Assembly (NCBI GenBank): GCA_016930835.1
Contig: JAFGGA010000147.1
Coordinates: 1 to 34,651 of the forward strand
Source of the DNA: Deltaproteobacteria bacterium
Lineage (GTDB): Bacteria > Desulfobacterota > DSM-4660 > Desulfatiglandales > HGW-15
DNA: 34,651 nucleotides
Reading direction: 5' to 3'
A model generated the notes under the pieces. That model saw nothing but the letters and a program-made list of their open reading frames with translations. It was not told the DNA's origin and did no database searches. The stretch's first letter is position 1; each line of letters begins with the position of its first letter. Positions 11,676-21,071 of the stretch are shown one piece after another. Made by a program: the position numbers and the translations under genes.

Positions 11676-12251
11676 ATGGCAGGCGAAAATTTTTTTGATA
11701 AAGTTGAAAAGATCAAGATGCCGGTGCGAATCGCGATTGTCTCTGGCACACTTGTCCTTTTAGCCGGCTTATTTGTTTGGTTTGTATGGTTACCCAAGAC
11801 GGAAGAAATAAAGAAAACAAAACAAGAGATTGAAAACCTTGAACGCCAAATCACGCAGGCCAGGATAAAGGCCAAAGATTACGAAAAACTGAACCAAACA
11901 AAGGCGAAGGTGGACAATCAATTCCAAGAAGCTCTCTTACTCTTACCTAACGAAAAAGAAATTCCGAGTCTTTTAAGGAAGCTCACCGAATTAGGGGCTG
12001 AAGCCCAATTAGACGTGCGATCCATTCAACCTCAAAGTGAACGACCGAAAGAATTTTATCTGGAGATCCCCATAGCCATTGAGGTCAGAGGGGAATACCA
12101 TAATGTGGCGGTCTTCTTTGATAAGGTAGGTCACATGGAAAGGATTATGAACATCCATAATGTATCCATGAGGCCCATCTCAGAGCGTTCAACCACACTT
12201 ATTACCAGGTGCAGTGCCGTGACCTATCGATTTAAAGGTGGAACTGAGTGA
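11676..12251 (+). CDS. pilO: Type IV pilus assembly protein PilO
   Basis: A 191-residue partner of PilN. It has a short cytoplasmic tail, one transmembrane helix (about 17-37, ending LVLLAGLFVWFVWLP), a coiled coil (about 40-80) and a periplasmic domain containing the family's LPNEKEIPSLLRKLTELG and EVRGEYHNVAVFFDKV segments. It starts 27 bases after pilN with a weak Shine-Dalgarno sequence. Its stop codon overlaps the pilP start. Confidence 0.93.
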   Translation: MAGENFFDKVEKIKMPVRIAIVSGTLVLLAGLFVWFVWLPKTEEIKKTKQEIENLERQITQARIKAKDYEKLNQTKAKVDNQFQEALLLLPNEKEIPSLLRKLTELGAEAQLDVRSIQPQSERPKEFYLEIPIAIEVRGEYHNVAVFFDKVGHMERIMNIHNVSMRPISERSTTLITRCSAVTYRFKGGTE

Positions 12252-12787
12252 TGCAGCGGGTGAAAAAAAATATGAGGCCCCAAGGTGTTTTATTTATTAT
12301 CGCTTTGATATGGCTTATTTCCAATCCGACTTTCGGAGCTCAAGATGTGGTGTATAAGGAACCAAAACCATTAAAAGAAGTAACCGCTGAAGCACCACCG
12401 ACGGAAACCGGAAATACGGGTGAAAAAAAGACGGAAACTGAAGACGATTACATCTATGATCCCACTGGCAAAACAGACCCTTTTAAATCTTTTATTACCA
12501 TTCGAGAAGAACAACAGGAAAAGAAGAAAGAAAAACCAAAAACATATTTGGAAACCCTGGAGTTATCCCAACTAAATCTCATCATGATCACCATAGGTAA
12601 GAAGGGAAAATGGGCGATGGTGCGTGATTCAAAAGGAGACGGTTACGTGATCAAGGAAGGGACGGCCATAGGGACCAACGGTGGGGTCGTCTACAAAATT
12701 GCCCAAGGAGAGGTGATTATCCGGGAAGAATATACGGATTTCCGAGGCCAAAAACAATACAGGGATATAACCAAAAAGACGCAATAA
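12251..12787 (+). CDS. pilP: Type IV pilus assembly protein PilP
   Basis: Periplasmic protein of about 178 residues linking PilN/PilO to the secretin. It has a signal sequence (hydrophobic VLFIIALIWLIS, about 13-24), an acidic linker, then the PilP core: the family signature YDPTGKTDPFKSF, LETLELSQLNLI and a beta domain ending in QYRDITKK. The ATG at 12251 follows AGGTGG; a GTG one codon upstream is equally in frame. There is no cysteine at the signal-peptide end, whereas well-studied PilP proteins are lipoproteins. Confidence 0.88.
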   Translation: MQRVKKNMRPQGVLFIIALIWLISNPTFGAQDVVYKEPKPLKEVTAEAPPTETGNTGEKKTETEDDYIYDPTGKTDPFKSFITIREEQQEKKKEKPKTYLETLELSQLNLIMITIGKKGKWAMVRDSKGDGYVIKEGTAIGTNGGVVYKIAQGEVIIREEYTDFRGQKQYRDITKKTQ

Positions 12788-12877
12788 CTTGTAGCACGCT
12801 CATGTGAATGATATTTTTCAAACATTTTCAGAAAGGTAAGGGACGAATATTAATCGGTCATTGCAAGGAGATTTTAG

Positions 12878-15217
12878 ATGGATATCAAAGTTTATAACAA
12901 AAAAGGCGTAACCGCTTTTTTCATATCGCTTTTCATTTTGCTGGGGTTATTGACCGGTTGCACATCAACAACAAAAAAAGAGGAACGTACTACTACAGAA
13001 CCGCAAGAAGCCGTTCCAATTATTGAGTCAGTAGATGTGACATCAACCCCAACAGGGTCCGTCTTGGTACTCAATAGCTCCCGTTCCACGCCTTATACAG
13101 CTTTTCAATTGGTGGACCCTCCAAGGGTCGTATTGGATATTCGAGGAAAACGATCCGGGAATATACCTTTATCGAGGGATATCAATAATAATATTTTACA
13201 AAATATTCGTTTTGAAGACAGTGATACCGGAAACGGCATGACACGAATGGTGGCTGCCTTGGCCAATCCGGCAGATTACAGTGTTGTGGCCCAAGATAAG
13301 ATCATTCGGGTTGTTTTTGTCCCCAAGCAGACCGAAGCCAAGGCGCCTCAAGCTGCGCCACCCGCTACAAATAATGATACGCCTGCGACCGCGTCGGAGC
13401 CGAGAATCTATTTTAAGCCTCAAGAATCGAATATCAATCAGGTCCTTGGGATCGACTTTACCATGTTGGACCATGGCAAATCCCAATTGCTGATAACCAC
13501 GGATAAAAAAGTCCCATATTCCCTGGATCAAAAAGGAACAAAAGGTCTTTCCCTAAAGCTTTCAAACAGCACTATACCTCCTTTATTATTGAGGGAAATT
13601 GATGCGACCCATTTTCCCGCCGCACTTGAGCGGGTTAGGCCCGCATTCTCTTCATCCGAAAAAGAGGTTGATTTAGACATCTTTCTTAAAGAGATGGTTC
13701 CCTATCACATCAAACAAACGGATAATCGCATCAGTATAGATTTTGCAAAGACTTCGGTGAAACCGCCTCAACAAGAGATCGTTCCACTACAGCTTAAAGA
13801 AACAAAAGTTACACAGGCATCCGCCCCAACAAAACCGGTTTTATCTCAATCTCCCGCGGCCACAACAACGCTTACACCCACGGCTGCTGCAACAAGGGTT
13901 ATGAAACCCCCCGCTCAGAATGCTTTCTCTGAAAAAAAATATAAAGAAGAGCCCATGTCTTTCGATTTTAACAACACGGAAGTAATCGATTTCCTCAGAA
14001 TGGTTAATACCATTAGTGATGAAAATATCATATGGGATCCGGAAATTGTCGGCAGAAGATTCTCCATGATATTAAAGGATGTCCCGTGGGATCAGGCCTT
14101 GGAGTTGATTTTGACAAATGCCGGATTGGATAAAAGATATGTAGGAAAGAACATTATTTGGGTCACCACCAAGGCGAAGATGAACCAAATCAAGGCAGAG
14201 GAGGAGGCCTCCGCGCTTAAGGAACAACAAAAGATAGAGGAAGAGCTGAAGCGAAAACGAGAGATGGAAGAAAAGGCCAAAGAGGCCGAACCGATCGTTA
14301 CAGAGTATATTCCGGTCGACTTTGCAGCAGCAGAGGAAATAAAGCCCCATATTGATAGTATTAAGACCGAACGGGGTACCATAACTATCGATTCTCGCAC
14401 CAATACTTTTATTATTAAAGATGTTTCTTCGAGTATTGCGGCGGCAAAAGAAATAATTAAACAATTCGATATCCCCGTCAAACAGATCATGATCGAAGCC
14501 AGGATCGTGGATGCCACCACGGATTTCAGTCGTGATCTGGGCATACGATGGGGATCCGACAATCAATATTGGCGTCGAAACGAAAATAATGTTTCTTTTC
14601 CTGTCACGGATGCCAATAGTTATACCAATGATCAAAAAGGCTGGGGGGGAACCTTTTCCACAAGTACCCCTGATGGATGGGCAGGAAATATCGGCCTGGC
14701 CTTTGCGCAAAATTTTTCAGGTTTAGGCGCTTTAACCTTGGATGCAACCCTGGCCTTGGCGGAAACCGAGGGTAAGGCAAAGGTTATGTCCGCTCCCAAG
14801 GTCATTGCCAGGGAAGGAACCGCGGCGACCATCAGCAGCGGTGATGTGATCATCATACCGGCTACGGAAAATGTTCCATCCACCACATTAAACGCCACTT
14901 TGTCACTTACTGTGACACCTGAAGCCGTAAGTTATAATAATTATATCACTCTGGTTATTACGGTCACGGATGACCAGGCACCGTCCACCCAAAGACTCCT
15001 TACAAAGAATATCAACACCACCCTTCTGATAAAGAGCGGTGATACATTTGTAATCGGTGGTATCATTAAAGAGAGTGAAGCGGAAAATGAATCCGGTGTC
15101 CCCGGCCTGAGAAGAATACCTATATTGGGGAAGCTTTTTAATGCGAAGAGAAAAACTTTTCAAAGATCGGAATTATTGATTTTTGTTACGCCAACGGTAC
15201 TGCCGCCCCCGGCATAG
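12878..15217 (+). CDS. pilQ: Type IV pilus secretin PilQ
   Basis: Outer-membrane secretin of 779 residues through which the pilus passes. The signal sequence ends in a lipobox, LLTGC (Cys28), suggesting a lipoprotein. Two AMIN-type peptidoglycan-binding regions follow (about 47-150 and 180-300), with Pro/Thr/Ala-rich linkers. A secretin/TonB short N-terminal domain begins near 360 (MSFDFNNTEVIDFL). A charged helical stretch (about 443-470) precedes an N1 domain from about 477 (EYIPVDFAAAEEI). The C-terminal secretin barrel includes KVMSAPKVIAREG, GDTFVIGGIIKE and VPGLRRIPILGKLF, ending LLIFVTPTVL. AAGGAG precedes the ATG. It follows pilP by 90 bases. Confidence 0.96.
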   Translation: MDIKVYNKKGVTAFFISLFILLGLLTGCTSTTKKEERTTTEPQEAVPIIESVDVTSTPTGSVLVLNSSRSTPYTAFQLVDPPRVVLDIRGKRSGNIPLSRDINNNILQNIRFEDSDTGNGMTRMVAALANPADYSVVAQDKIIRVVFVPKQTEAKAPQAAPPATNNDTPATASEPRIYFKPQESNINQVLGIDFTMLDHGKSQLLITTDKKVPYSLDQKGTKGLSLKLSNSTIPPLLLREIDATHFPAALERVRPAFSSSEKEVDLDIFLKEMVPYHIKQTDNRISIDFAKTSVKPPQQEIVPLQLKETKVTQASAPTKPVLSQSPAATTTLTPTAAATRVMKPPAQNAFSEKKYKEEPMSFDFNNTEVIDFLRMVNTISDENIIWDPEIVGRRFSMILKDVPWDQALELILTNAGLDKRYVGKNIIWVTTKAKMNQIKAEEEASALKEQQKIEEELKRKREMEEKAKEAEPIVTEYIPVDFAAAEEIKPHIDSIKTERGTITIDSRTNTFIIKDVSSSIAAAKEIIKQFDIPVKQIMIEARIVDATTDFSRDLGIRWGSDNQYWRRNENNVSFPVTDANSYTNDQKGWGGTFSTSTPDGWAGNIGLAFAQNFSGLGALTLDATLALAETEGKAKVMSAPKVIAREGTAATISSGDVIIIPATENVPSTTLNATLSLTVTPEAVSYNNYITLVITVTDDQAPSTQRLLTKNINTTLLIKSGDTFVIGGIIKESEAENESGVPGLRRIPILGKLFNAKRKTFQRSELLIFVTPTVLPPPA

Positions 15218-15282
15218 CCCTTCATTGGTTTTAGACGAGTTGTATCAACCTCTCTTTGTGATTCACTCATGGGAAATGGTTC

Positions 15283-16047
15283 ATGATCTTGGCTCCAAAG
15301 CTTACCGCCCTCAAATACATCGTTTGCTTCTTACTCTTTTTTGCAGGTTGTGCAGGCAATCAAGCCGCCATCAATGAAAAGGCAAAGGCCACCGAACAGT
15401 TGGGGATCTCCCATTATCGCCAAGGTAATCTGCGGGAAGCCCTTCGATATCTACTCCAGGCAAAGGATCTCGATCCGGAAAACCCGGATGTGCATCATGC
15501 GTTGGCCCTTGTCTATCGAGACTTGAACGAATATGATGCCTCGTTAACCCATTTCGAGATAGCCTTAAACCTAAGGCCCCGATTCCCGGAAGCGTGGAAC
15601 AATCTCGGCATTTTATACGGATTGCTAGAAAAATGGGACTTGGCGATTGATGCCTTCCAAAAGGCCGTGAATGATATCCTTTTTAAGACGCCTGACATCG
15701 CTTACAACAATATGGGATTGGCCTATTATCATAAGGGCGACTATAAACAGGCTATTAAAAGTTATCAGAAAGCAATAGAGATCTTCCCCTCTTATGCCAT
15801 ATGCCATGCCAATCTGGGGCTCGCTTATGAGGCCCTTAATCAATGGGAGCAGGCCATTGAGGCCTATAAATCATCCATCCGATATGACGGGACCAACCCG
15901 GCCCCCTATCTCCGGTTAGGGGATCTTTATGATCGATTGGGTAAAGAGGCCGATGCCGTCAGTATATTAAAAAAGTTTCTGGGCTTGGTCAAGGAAGGTC
16001 CTGGTGTTGCTGAAGTACAAGAATTATTGAAAAGAATTCAAAGGTAG
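15283..16047 (+). CDS. TPR-repeat lipoprotein, candidate secretin pilotin
   Basis: A 254-residue exported protein. Its signal sequence ends in the lipobox FFAGC (Cys23). The rest is tandem tetratricopeptide repeats from about residue 38 to 240, for example LGISHYRQGNLREALRYLLQA, AWNNLGILYGLLEKWDLAIDAF, and NMGLAYYHKGDYKQAIKSYQKA. It lies 65 bases after pilQ on the same strand. Lipidated TPR proteins (PilF/PilW) act as pilotins that take PilQ to the outer membrane, and the position fits. This is inference, since many TPR lipoproteins do other things. The Shine-Dalgarno sequence at the chosen ATG is poor. Confidence 0.82.
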   Translation: MILAPKLTALKYIVCFLLFFAGCAGNQAAINEKAKATEQLGISHYRQGNLREALRYLLQAKDLDPENPDVHHALALVYRDLNEYDASLTHFEIALNLRPRFPEAWNNLGILYGLLEKWDLAIDAFQKAVNDILFKTPDIAYNNMGLAYYHKGDYKQAIKSYQKAIEIFPSYAICHANLGLAYEALNQWEQAIEAYKSSIRYDGTNPAPYLRLGDLYDRLGKEADAVSILKKFLGLVKEGPGVAEVQELLKRIQR

Positions 16048-16084
16048 TCATTTCCAATAAATAGATTTAGTCTGTTTTTCCCGA

Positions 16085-16714
16085 TTACCTATTCAAATCA
16101 TTTCTGATTATTTTCCCCAATTCGCCCATGGAGTCCGCATAATAGTCCGCCTTTAGGTTCCTGTTCTTATAGGCAATAAAAATAACGCCGGCTCCCATTG
16201 CCGTTTGATAATCGATCAGTGAATCCCCCACATAATAGGCGTCTTTCGATTCAATACCAAAAAAGTCCAGGATCTTGAATAATGATTCCGGATGGGGTTT
16301 CGGGTTCGTTACATCAAGGGATGAAACGACGATATCAAAAACCCTATCCAGGCCATTGGATTCCAATACCTTATTAATGGTCGTACTCCGGTTTGTCGCC
16401 ACAGCCAACCCAAAATCCGGCCTGAGCTTCTGCAGCAGGTCCTTTAACCCAGGCTCGATAATCATATTTGGAATAAAAGGGGTATAATCAATCTCCTTGG
16501 CATATTGCAGGGCTTCATCAATAAGATGGGGAGCATGTCGAAAAATATGACGAATGGATTCATTGGCCGTATTCATGTGCACATGGGTGATCATCTCTTC
16601 CGTCATCAACGGCTGGCCGAAATGGGCCAAAAGGTGGTTATAATAATTGATATTGGCCTGGCGTGAATCGAACATCACACCATCGCAATCGAAAATAACA
16701 GCGGATTTTTTCAT
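16085..16714 (-). CDS. HAD-superfamily phosphatase (phosphoglycolate phosphatase/beta-phosphoglucomutase-like)
   Basis: A cytoplasmic Mg-dependent hydrolase of 209 residues. All four HAD motifs are present: VIFDCDGVMFDS (nucleophile Asp9, acid/base Asp11), VATNRST, KPHPESLFKIL with the conserved Lys, and YVGDSLIDYQTA. The helical cap after motif 1 is subclass I (Gph-like). The start at 16714 has GGAG six bases upstream; an ATG four codons earlier is also possible. The substrate cannot be told from sequence. It is convergent with the TPR gene and divergent from nadB. Confidence 0.88.
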   Translation of the reverse strand: MKKSAVIFDCDGVMFDSRQANINYYNHLLAHFGQPLMTEEMITHVHMNTANESIRHIFRHAPHLIDEALQYAKEIDYTPFIPNMIIEPGLKDLLQKLRPDFGLAVATNRSTTINKVLESNGLDRVFDIVVSSLDVTNPKPHPESLFKILDFFGIESKDAYYVGDSLIDYQTAMGAGVIFIAYKNRNLKADYYADSMGELGKIIRNDLNR

Positions 16715-16861
16715 CTTTGACTCCATGGATCTTCCCGAATAATATCTCTTATGTATAAAGAGTGTTTAAAAATTTCAAGCTGTTTTCATGATTATGTGCT
16801 AATGTGAATAGGTTCCGATTTACTGTTTTCTGGATGTGCAAATAAAAAAAAAGAGGTATAA

Positions 16862-18490
16862 ATGACTGTGGAAATGCGGACGGATTATCTTGTTATTGGA
16901 AGTGGGATCGCAGGCCTGAGTTTTGCTTTGCAGGCTTCCAAGACTGGGAAGGTCGCCATTATCACGAAAAAGGAGCGAACAGAGGCATCCACCAATTATG
17001 CCCAAGGCGGTATCGCTTCAGTATTCGGGTTGGATGACAGTTTTGATTTGCATATCAAAGACACCCTTAAATCAGGCGATGGACTTTGTCACGAGGACGT
17101 CGTACGGATGGTGGTCCAAAACGGCCCCGAACGTATTCGGGAACTGATTTCCCTAGGGGTTCATTTTACGCTTGAGGCAAATCATTCTGACGCTACTGAA
17201 AATCTAGAGCTTGGAATGGAGGGCGGCCATTCCAAAAGACGCATCGTGCATACCAAAGATAAAACCGGCAATGCTGTGGAAGAAGCCCTTTTACAAAGGG
17301 TTGAAGAAGATAAAAATATTACCATATACGAAGATCACATAGCCATTGATCTCATTACCCAATCCAAATTGATTAAAAAAGGGATCGTTACATCCGAGAG
17401 CCGAGAAACCTGTTGGGGGGCCTATGTCCTGGATGTTCAAGCAGAGCAGGTCATCACCTTTTTGGCCAAGGTAACGCTTTTATCCACAGGCGGTGTGGGA
17501 AAGATCTATCTATATACCAGTAATCCGGATATCGCATCCGGCGACGGTGTGGCCATGGGATATCGGGCCGGTGTAAAAGTCGCCAACATGGAGTTTGTCC
17601 AGTTTCACCCCACCTGTCTCTATCATCCTTTGGCCAAGAACTTCCTGATATCGGAAGCCGTGCGGGGTGAAGGAGGGATCCTCACAGACAGCAAAGGAAA
17701 TCGGTTTATGGAGAAATATCATCCCCTTAAGGACTTGGCTTTTCGAGATATCGTGGCTAGGTCCATTGATATGGAGTTAAAAAAAAGTGGTGATGAATGT
17801 GTATATCTGGATATCAGTCACAAGGACGCCGACTTCATCAGGGATCGATTTCCCCATATCTACAACACTTGCTTAAAATTTGGGATAGATATCACCAGAG
17901 AACCCATTCCCGTGGTCCCTGCCGCACATTACATGTGTGGTGGATTGTTGACGGATAATGATGGGATGACCAACATCGGCAACCTTTACGCCATCGGTGA
18001 AACGGCATGCACAGGTCTGCATGGTGCCAATCGCTTGGCCAGCAATTCCCTTTTGGAGGCCCTCGTGTACGCCAAACGAGCAGCTGAAAGATCCGCCCAG
18101 GACCTAATCAATAATAAAAAATTCGGGTTATCAAAGGCCCCTATTTGGGATTCGGGAAGCGCCACGGATATTGAAGAATTGGTGGTGATCTCTCATAATT
18201 GGGATGAGATTCGTCGATTGATGTGGAATTATGTGGGAATCGTCCGGACCAATAAGCGGCTGGAGCGCGCAAAAAAGCGAATAGACAATATCCAGGCTGA
18301 AATAAAAGAATATTACTGGGATTTTACGGTCACTCGAGATCTTCTTGAGCTTCGGAATTTGGCATTGGTCGCTGATTTGATCATTACATGCGCTTCCTTA
18401 CGAAAGGAAAGCCGAGGCCTCCATTATAACCTGGATTATCCCGAGCATGATGATGTACATTGGAAAAGGGATACGGTGATATGGCTTTGA
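16862..18490 (+). CDS. nadB: L-aspartate oxidase
   Basis: Flavoenzyme of de novo NAD synthesis, oxidising L-aspartate to iminoaspartate; 542 residues. The FAD site is GSGIAGLS at 13-20. The succinate-dehydrogenase-like motifs are [37 protein letters not shown] and [20 protein letters not shown]. The C-terminal helical domain ends with the NadB-type [15 protein letters not shown]. Under anaerobic conditions fumarate is the usual acceptor in this family. AGAGG precedes the ATG by about six bases. nadA and nadC are not adjacent. Confidence 0.96.
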   Translation: MTVEMRTDYLVIGSGIAGLSFALQASKTGKVAIITKKERTEASTNYAQGGIASVFGLDDSFDLHIKDTLKSGDGLCHEDVVRMVVQNGPERIRELISLGVHFTLEANHSDATENLELGMEGGHSKRRIVHTKDKTGNAVEEALLQRVEEDKNITIYEDHIAIDLITQSKLIKKGIVTSESRETCWGAYVLDVQAEQVITFLAKVTLLSTGGVGKIYLYTSNPDIASGDGVAMGYRAGVKVANMEFVQFHPTCLYHPLAKNFLISEAVRGEGGILTDSKGNRFMEKYHPLKDLAFRDIVARSIDMELKKSGDECVYLDISHKDADFIRDRFPHIYNTCLKFGIDITREPIPVVPAAHYMCGGLLTDNDGMTNIGNLYAIGETACTGLHGANRLASNSLLEALVYAKRAAERSAQDLINNKKFGLSKAPIWDSGSATDIEELVVISHNWDEIRRLMWNYVGIVRTNKRLERAKKRIDNIQAEIKEYYWDFTVTRDLLELRNLALVADLIITCASLRKESRGLHYNLDYPEHDDVHWKRDTVIWL

Positions 18491-18628
18491 AAGGGATTAT
18501 GCAGAACAGAGTTTGGGCTGAATCGGGTATGGGTTCTTCCGAATTTTTTGATCAATAGTATGACCTCTTGATACTGGATGCTGAATCACCCGCCCTTCCG
18601 CCGGGAGGTCGAACTCGTCCTTAAAAGG

Positions 18629-18814
18629 TTAGTACTCCGAATACTTTGAGCGATATGAAACCTTAGGAGGGCTCCCTCCTCCTTCACTTTTCCACCATGT
18701 CTTGATATAGGTATAGATCAGACCGCATCCTATGATGATCAAGGCCGTATATAAAAGGCCCATGAAGATAAAATAATCTGCCGTCCAACTCCATTCAAAT
18801 GATAAGGGCGTCAT
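18629..18814 (-). CDS. Small single-pass membrane protein, last gene of the qrc operon
   Basis: A 61-residue protein with one central transmembrane helix (about 13-36: FIFMGLLYTALIIIGCGLIY) and a basic, Ser/Tyr-rich C-terminal tail with YIKTWWKSEGG just after the membrane. AAGGAG lies seven bases before the ATG at 18814, which is strong support for translation. It sits 45 bases downstream of qrcD on the same strand with nothing between. The family is not recognised. A small accessory or assembly subunit of Qrc, by analogy with small subunits such as CcoQ of other respiratory complexes, is possible. Confidence 0.72.
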   Translation of the reverse strand: MTPLSFEWSWTADYFIFMGLLYTALIIIGCGLIYTYIKTWWKSEGGGSPPKVSYRSKYSEY

Positions 18815-18859
18815 ACATTTTCTCCTTATTAAGAAACGACAATACTTTCCTTGCGACCT

Positions 18860-20098
18860 CTATATGCCAACGGTATTTAATTCCGTTTCTTTTGGAAAAA
18901 GCGGTAGATATCGATATGAAAGGGAAAACAACAACATTCCATAACCAACGACCGCCATGGAAAGGCCCCATTCCTGCCAAGTGGGGAGATAGCTCCAAAA
19001 CTTATCAAAAGGCATTACCGGAATGGCGAGATTGACCACGATAAACATGAATCGATTAAGAACAATCCCCGTGCAAGTCATTAAACAGGCCGCAATGAGC
19101 CATCCACTGTGTTGCCTGGTCTTTGGAATCAACAAGATGATCATGGGAATGATTCCCAAAATGATGATCTCGAATACGAGCAGCCATAACCCATAAGGAC
19201 CTTCACGAAAGAAATCCATGAATTGTTGTCCAGCCTTTGGAACCACACCATAGATCCAGCCCAGGGTATCGGCGATCTTTAAAACCATATACAAGGCCAG
19301 CAACCAACCTGATATCTTGGCAAGTAATTGTATGGCACTTGAGGGTACAAGCTTTTTTCTGGTAATGGCCTCCGTTAATTTGGTGCAAAGAATAGTAAAG
19401 CAAGGTCCTGCCGCGATGGCGGACAAGATAAACAGAAAAAAGGTCCAAGGCCAGACATAGAAACCCGCCCTGGCTGCGAAAGGCCTGGCATACATCACGC
19501 CGTACATCCCTCCCAACGAACCTTGGTGAAAAAATGAAAGGAAAACGCCTGTTGCGGCGAAAAGGGCCATAATATGATGCAGGTTATGACCGAATAGACG
19601 AAATTCCTTGATCTCACTCAGTTTTCGATTTTCAAGAATGATCGGTAGATACTCGATAGCCAATACACCCATATAACAAGTGATACAGAAAGAAACCTCC
19701 ACCAACATCGAATGGATATTAGCATGCCAGAATATAAACCAACTCCTCACGGGCTGTCCGAGATCAAACGCCAGCATACCCATGGCCCCCGTATAACAAA
19801 TAAACCCAATAACAACGGCGGCGTTAATAATGTTTTTGAGTTCTTTTTTTCCAATAATGTATGTTAAAAAACCGGTAAAGAATGCACCCGCACCCAAAGC
19901 GATGATAGCCAGATCAAAGACGATCCATAGGGCGAAGGCGAAGATATTACTCATGTTGGTCTGATTCAGGCCTAAACCAAGGCAGAGAATCGCGGAGATA
20001 CCACCCCATGCAAGAAGGGCAAGCCAGGGTACTGTCCAAAGGAAAAAGGATGTGGGTGAACACCTTTTTACACCATCCGGTATCAATGCGGAATCCAT
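18860..20098 (-). CDS. qrcD: Menaquinone reductase integral membrane subunit QrcD (NrfD family)
   Basis: Polytopic inner-membrane protein of 412 residues with about ten hydrophobic helices, PsrC/NrfD family. It holds the quinone site and passes electrons from the Fe-S subunit into the menaquinone pool. Recognisable segments are AMGMLAFDLGQPVRSWF, the HHIMALFAATGVFLSFFHQGSLGG loop pair and IVLNRFMFIVVNLAIP. It contains no cofactor-binding cysteine motif, as expected. GAGGAGG lies eight bases before the start. It is 42 bases downstream of qrcC. Confidence 0.9.
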   Translation of the reverse strand: MDSALIPDGVKRCSPTSFFLWTVPWLALLAWGGISAILCLGLGLNQTNMSNIFAFALWIVFDLAIIALGAGAFFTGFLTYIIGKKELKNIINAAVVIGFICYTGAMGMLAFDLGQPVRSWFIFWHANIHSMLVEVSFCITCYMGVLAIEYLPIILENRKLSEIKEFRLFGHNLHHIMALFAATGVFLSFFHQGSLGGMYGVMYARPFAARAGFYVWPWTFFLFILSAIAAGPCFTILCTKLTEAITRKKLVPSSAIQLLAKISGWLLALYMVLKIADTLGWIYGVVPKAGQQFMDFFREGPYGLWLLVFEIIILGIIPMIILLIPKTRQHSGWLIAACLMTCTGIVLNRFMFIVVNLAIPVMPFDKFWSYLPTWQEWGLSMAVVGYGMLLFSLSYRYLPLFPKETELNTVGI

Positions 20099-20140
20099 CT
20101 CATTAGCCTCCTCATAGTAATCCTGAAATACTTATATTGC

Positions 20141-20962
20141 TTAGCGTGAGCCTACCGCAGCCGTGCTGATAGGCTTAAATTCTCCGGGCAGATAATTATC
20201 CGCCATCTCCCGCACCCAATCCTTTTTGGAGATATAATAGACTTTGGGTTTGGTATTCAACCTTTCCAATAACCTAAAGGCATAAGGGCTCTTGATCAAT
20301 TGTGAAACCTTGTGATTCGGATTATTGAGGTCCCCGAAAGTAATGGCTTGGACGGGACAGGCCTCTGCACAGGCCGTGATATATTCACTTTCTTCAATCT
20401 CCCTTCGACCTTCTGCATAGGCCTTGTTTTTGGCCCGCATCAAACGGTGGTGACAAAAGGTGCATTTTTCCACCACACCCCTTGTGCGAACTGAAACCTC
20501 CGGAGACAGAGAACGTTCCATGCCCTTGGGAAATGGCTGAATAAGTTTATATCCGTCCCACCAATTAAAATACCGGGCATGATAAGGGCAAGCGGCTTGG
20601 CAATAACGGCAGCCCACGCAACGAGTATAGATCTGACTCACTATCCCGGTATTGAAATCGAGTCGCGTGGCCGTTGCCACACAAACGGTAACGCATGGGG
20701 AGGTGTGGTGACCATGTCCATCTTCATCACAATGCATGCACGGTCGGGGGAAATAGCTTACCTCTGTGTGTGGAAAAGCCTTGCCGTTGGTGATCTTATA
20801 AAGTTGCATCCACGTGATACTTCGTTGCTTGTCGGATTCATCGCTTCGAACCGTGACATTATTCTCCGCAGCACAAGCCACCATGCATGTGCCGCAGCCG
20901 GTGCATTTATCAATATCAATGACCATCCCAAATCGATGTCCGTGGGCCAGATTATTTTCCAT
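20141..20962 (-). CDS. qrcC: Menaquinone reductase iron-sulfur subunit QrcC
   Basis: Periplasm-facing ferredoxin-type subunit of 273 residues relaying electrons between the cytochrome/molybdopterin-like subunits and QrcD. It has four cluster motif groups: CTGCGTCMVAC near 20-30, CMHCDEDG...CVTVC, CVGCRYCQAACP, and CTFCHHRL paired with CAEACPVQA. There is no signal peptide of its own, as is usual for subunits exported with a Tat partner. The ATG at 20962 follows GAGGG; an in-frame GTG four codons earlier is less likely. It is preceded by 109 bases without a gene after qrcB. Confidence 0.9.
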   Translation of the reverse strand: MENNLAHGHRFGMVIDIDKCTGCGTCMVACAAENNVTVRSDESDKQRSITWMQLYKITNGKAFPHTEVSYFPRPCMHCDEDGHGHHTSPCVTVCVATATRLDFNTGIVSQIYTRCVGCRYCQAACPYHARYFNWWDGYKLIQPFPKGMERSLSPEVSVRTRGVVEKCTFCHHRLMRAKNKAYAEGRREIEESEYITACAEACPVQAITFGDLNNPNHKVSQLIKSPYAFRLLERLNTKPKVYYISKKDWVREMADNYLPGEFKPISTAAVGSR

Positions 20963-21071
20963 GATTTCCCTCACAGCAGTATAAGCAATATTGTCATTAG
21001 CATTTATTCATCCCGCATAAAAAGACTATGAAGAACCTGAGGAATGTTTAATAAAATTGCTGGACGATTTT

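Noticed and set aside
14072-14710. Minus-strand 212-codon open frame inside pilQ
   Set aside because: It is the complement of well-supported pilQ coding sequence, with no family resemblance or translation signal.
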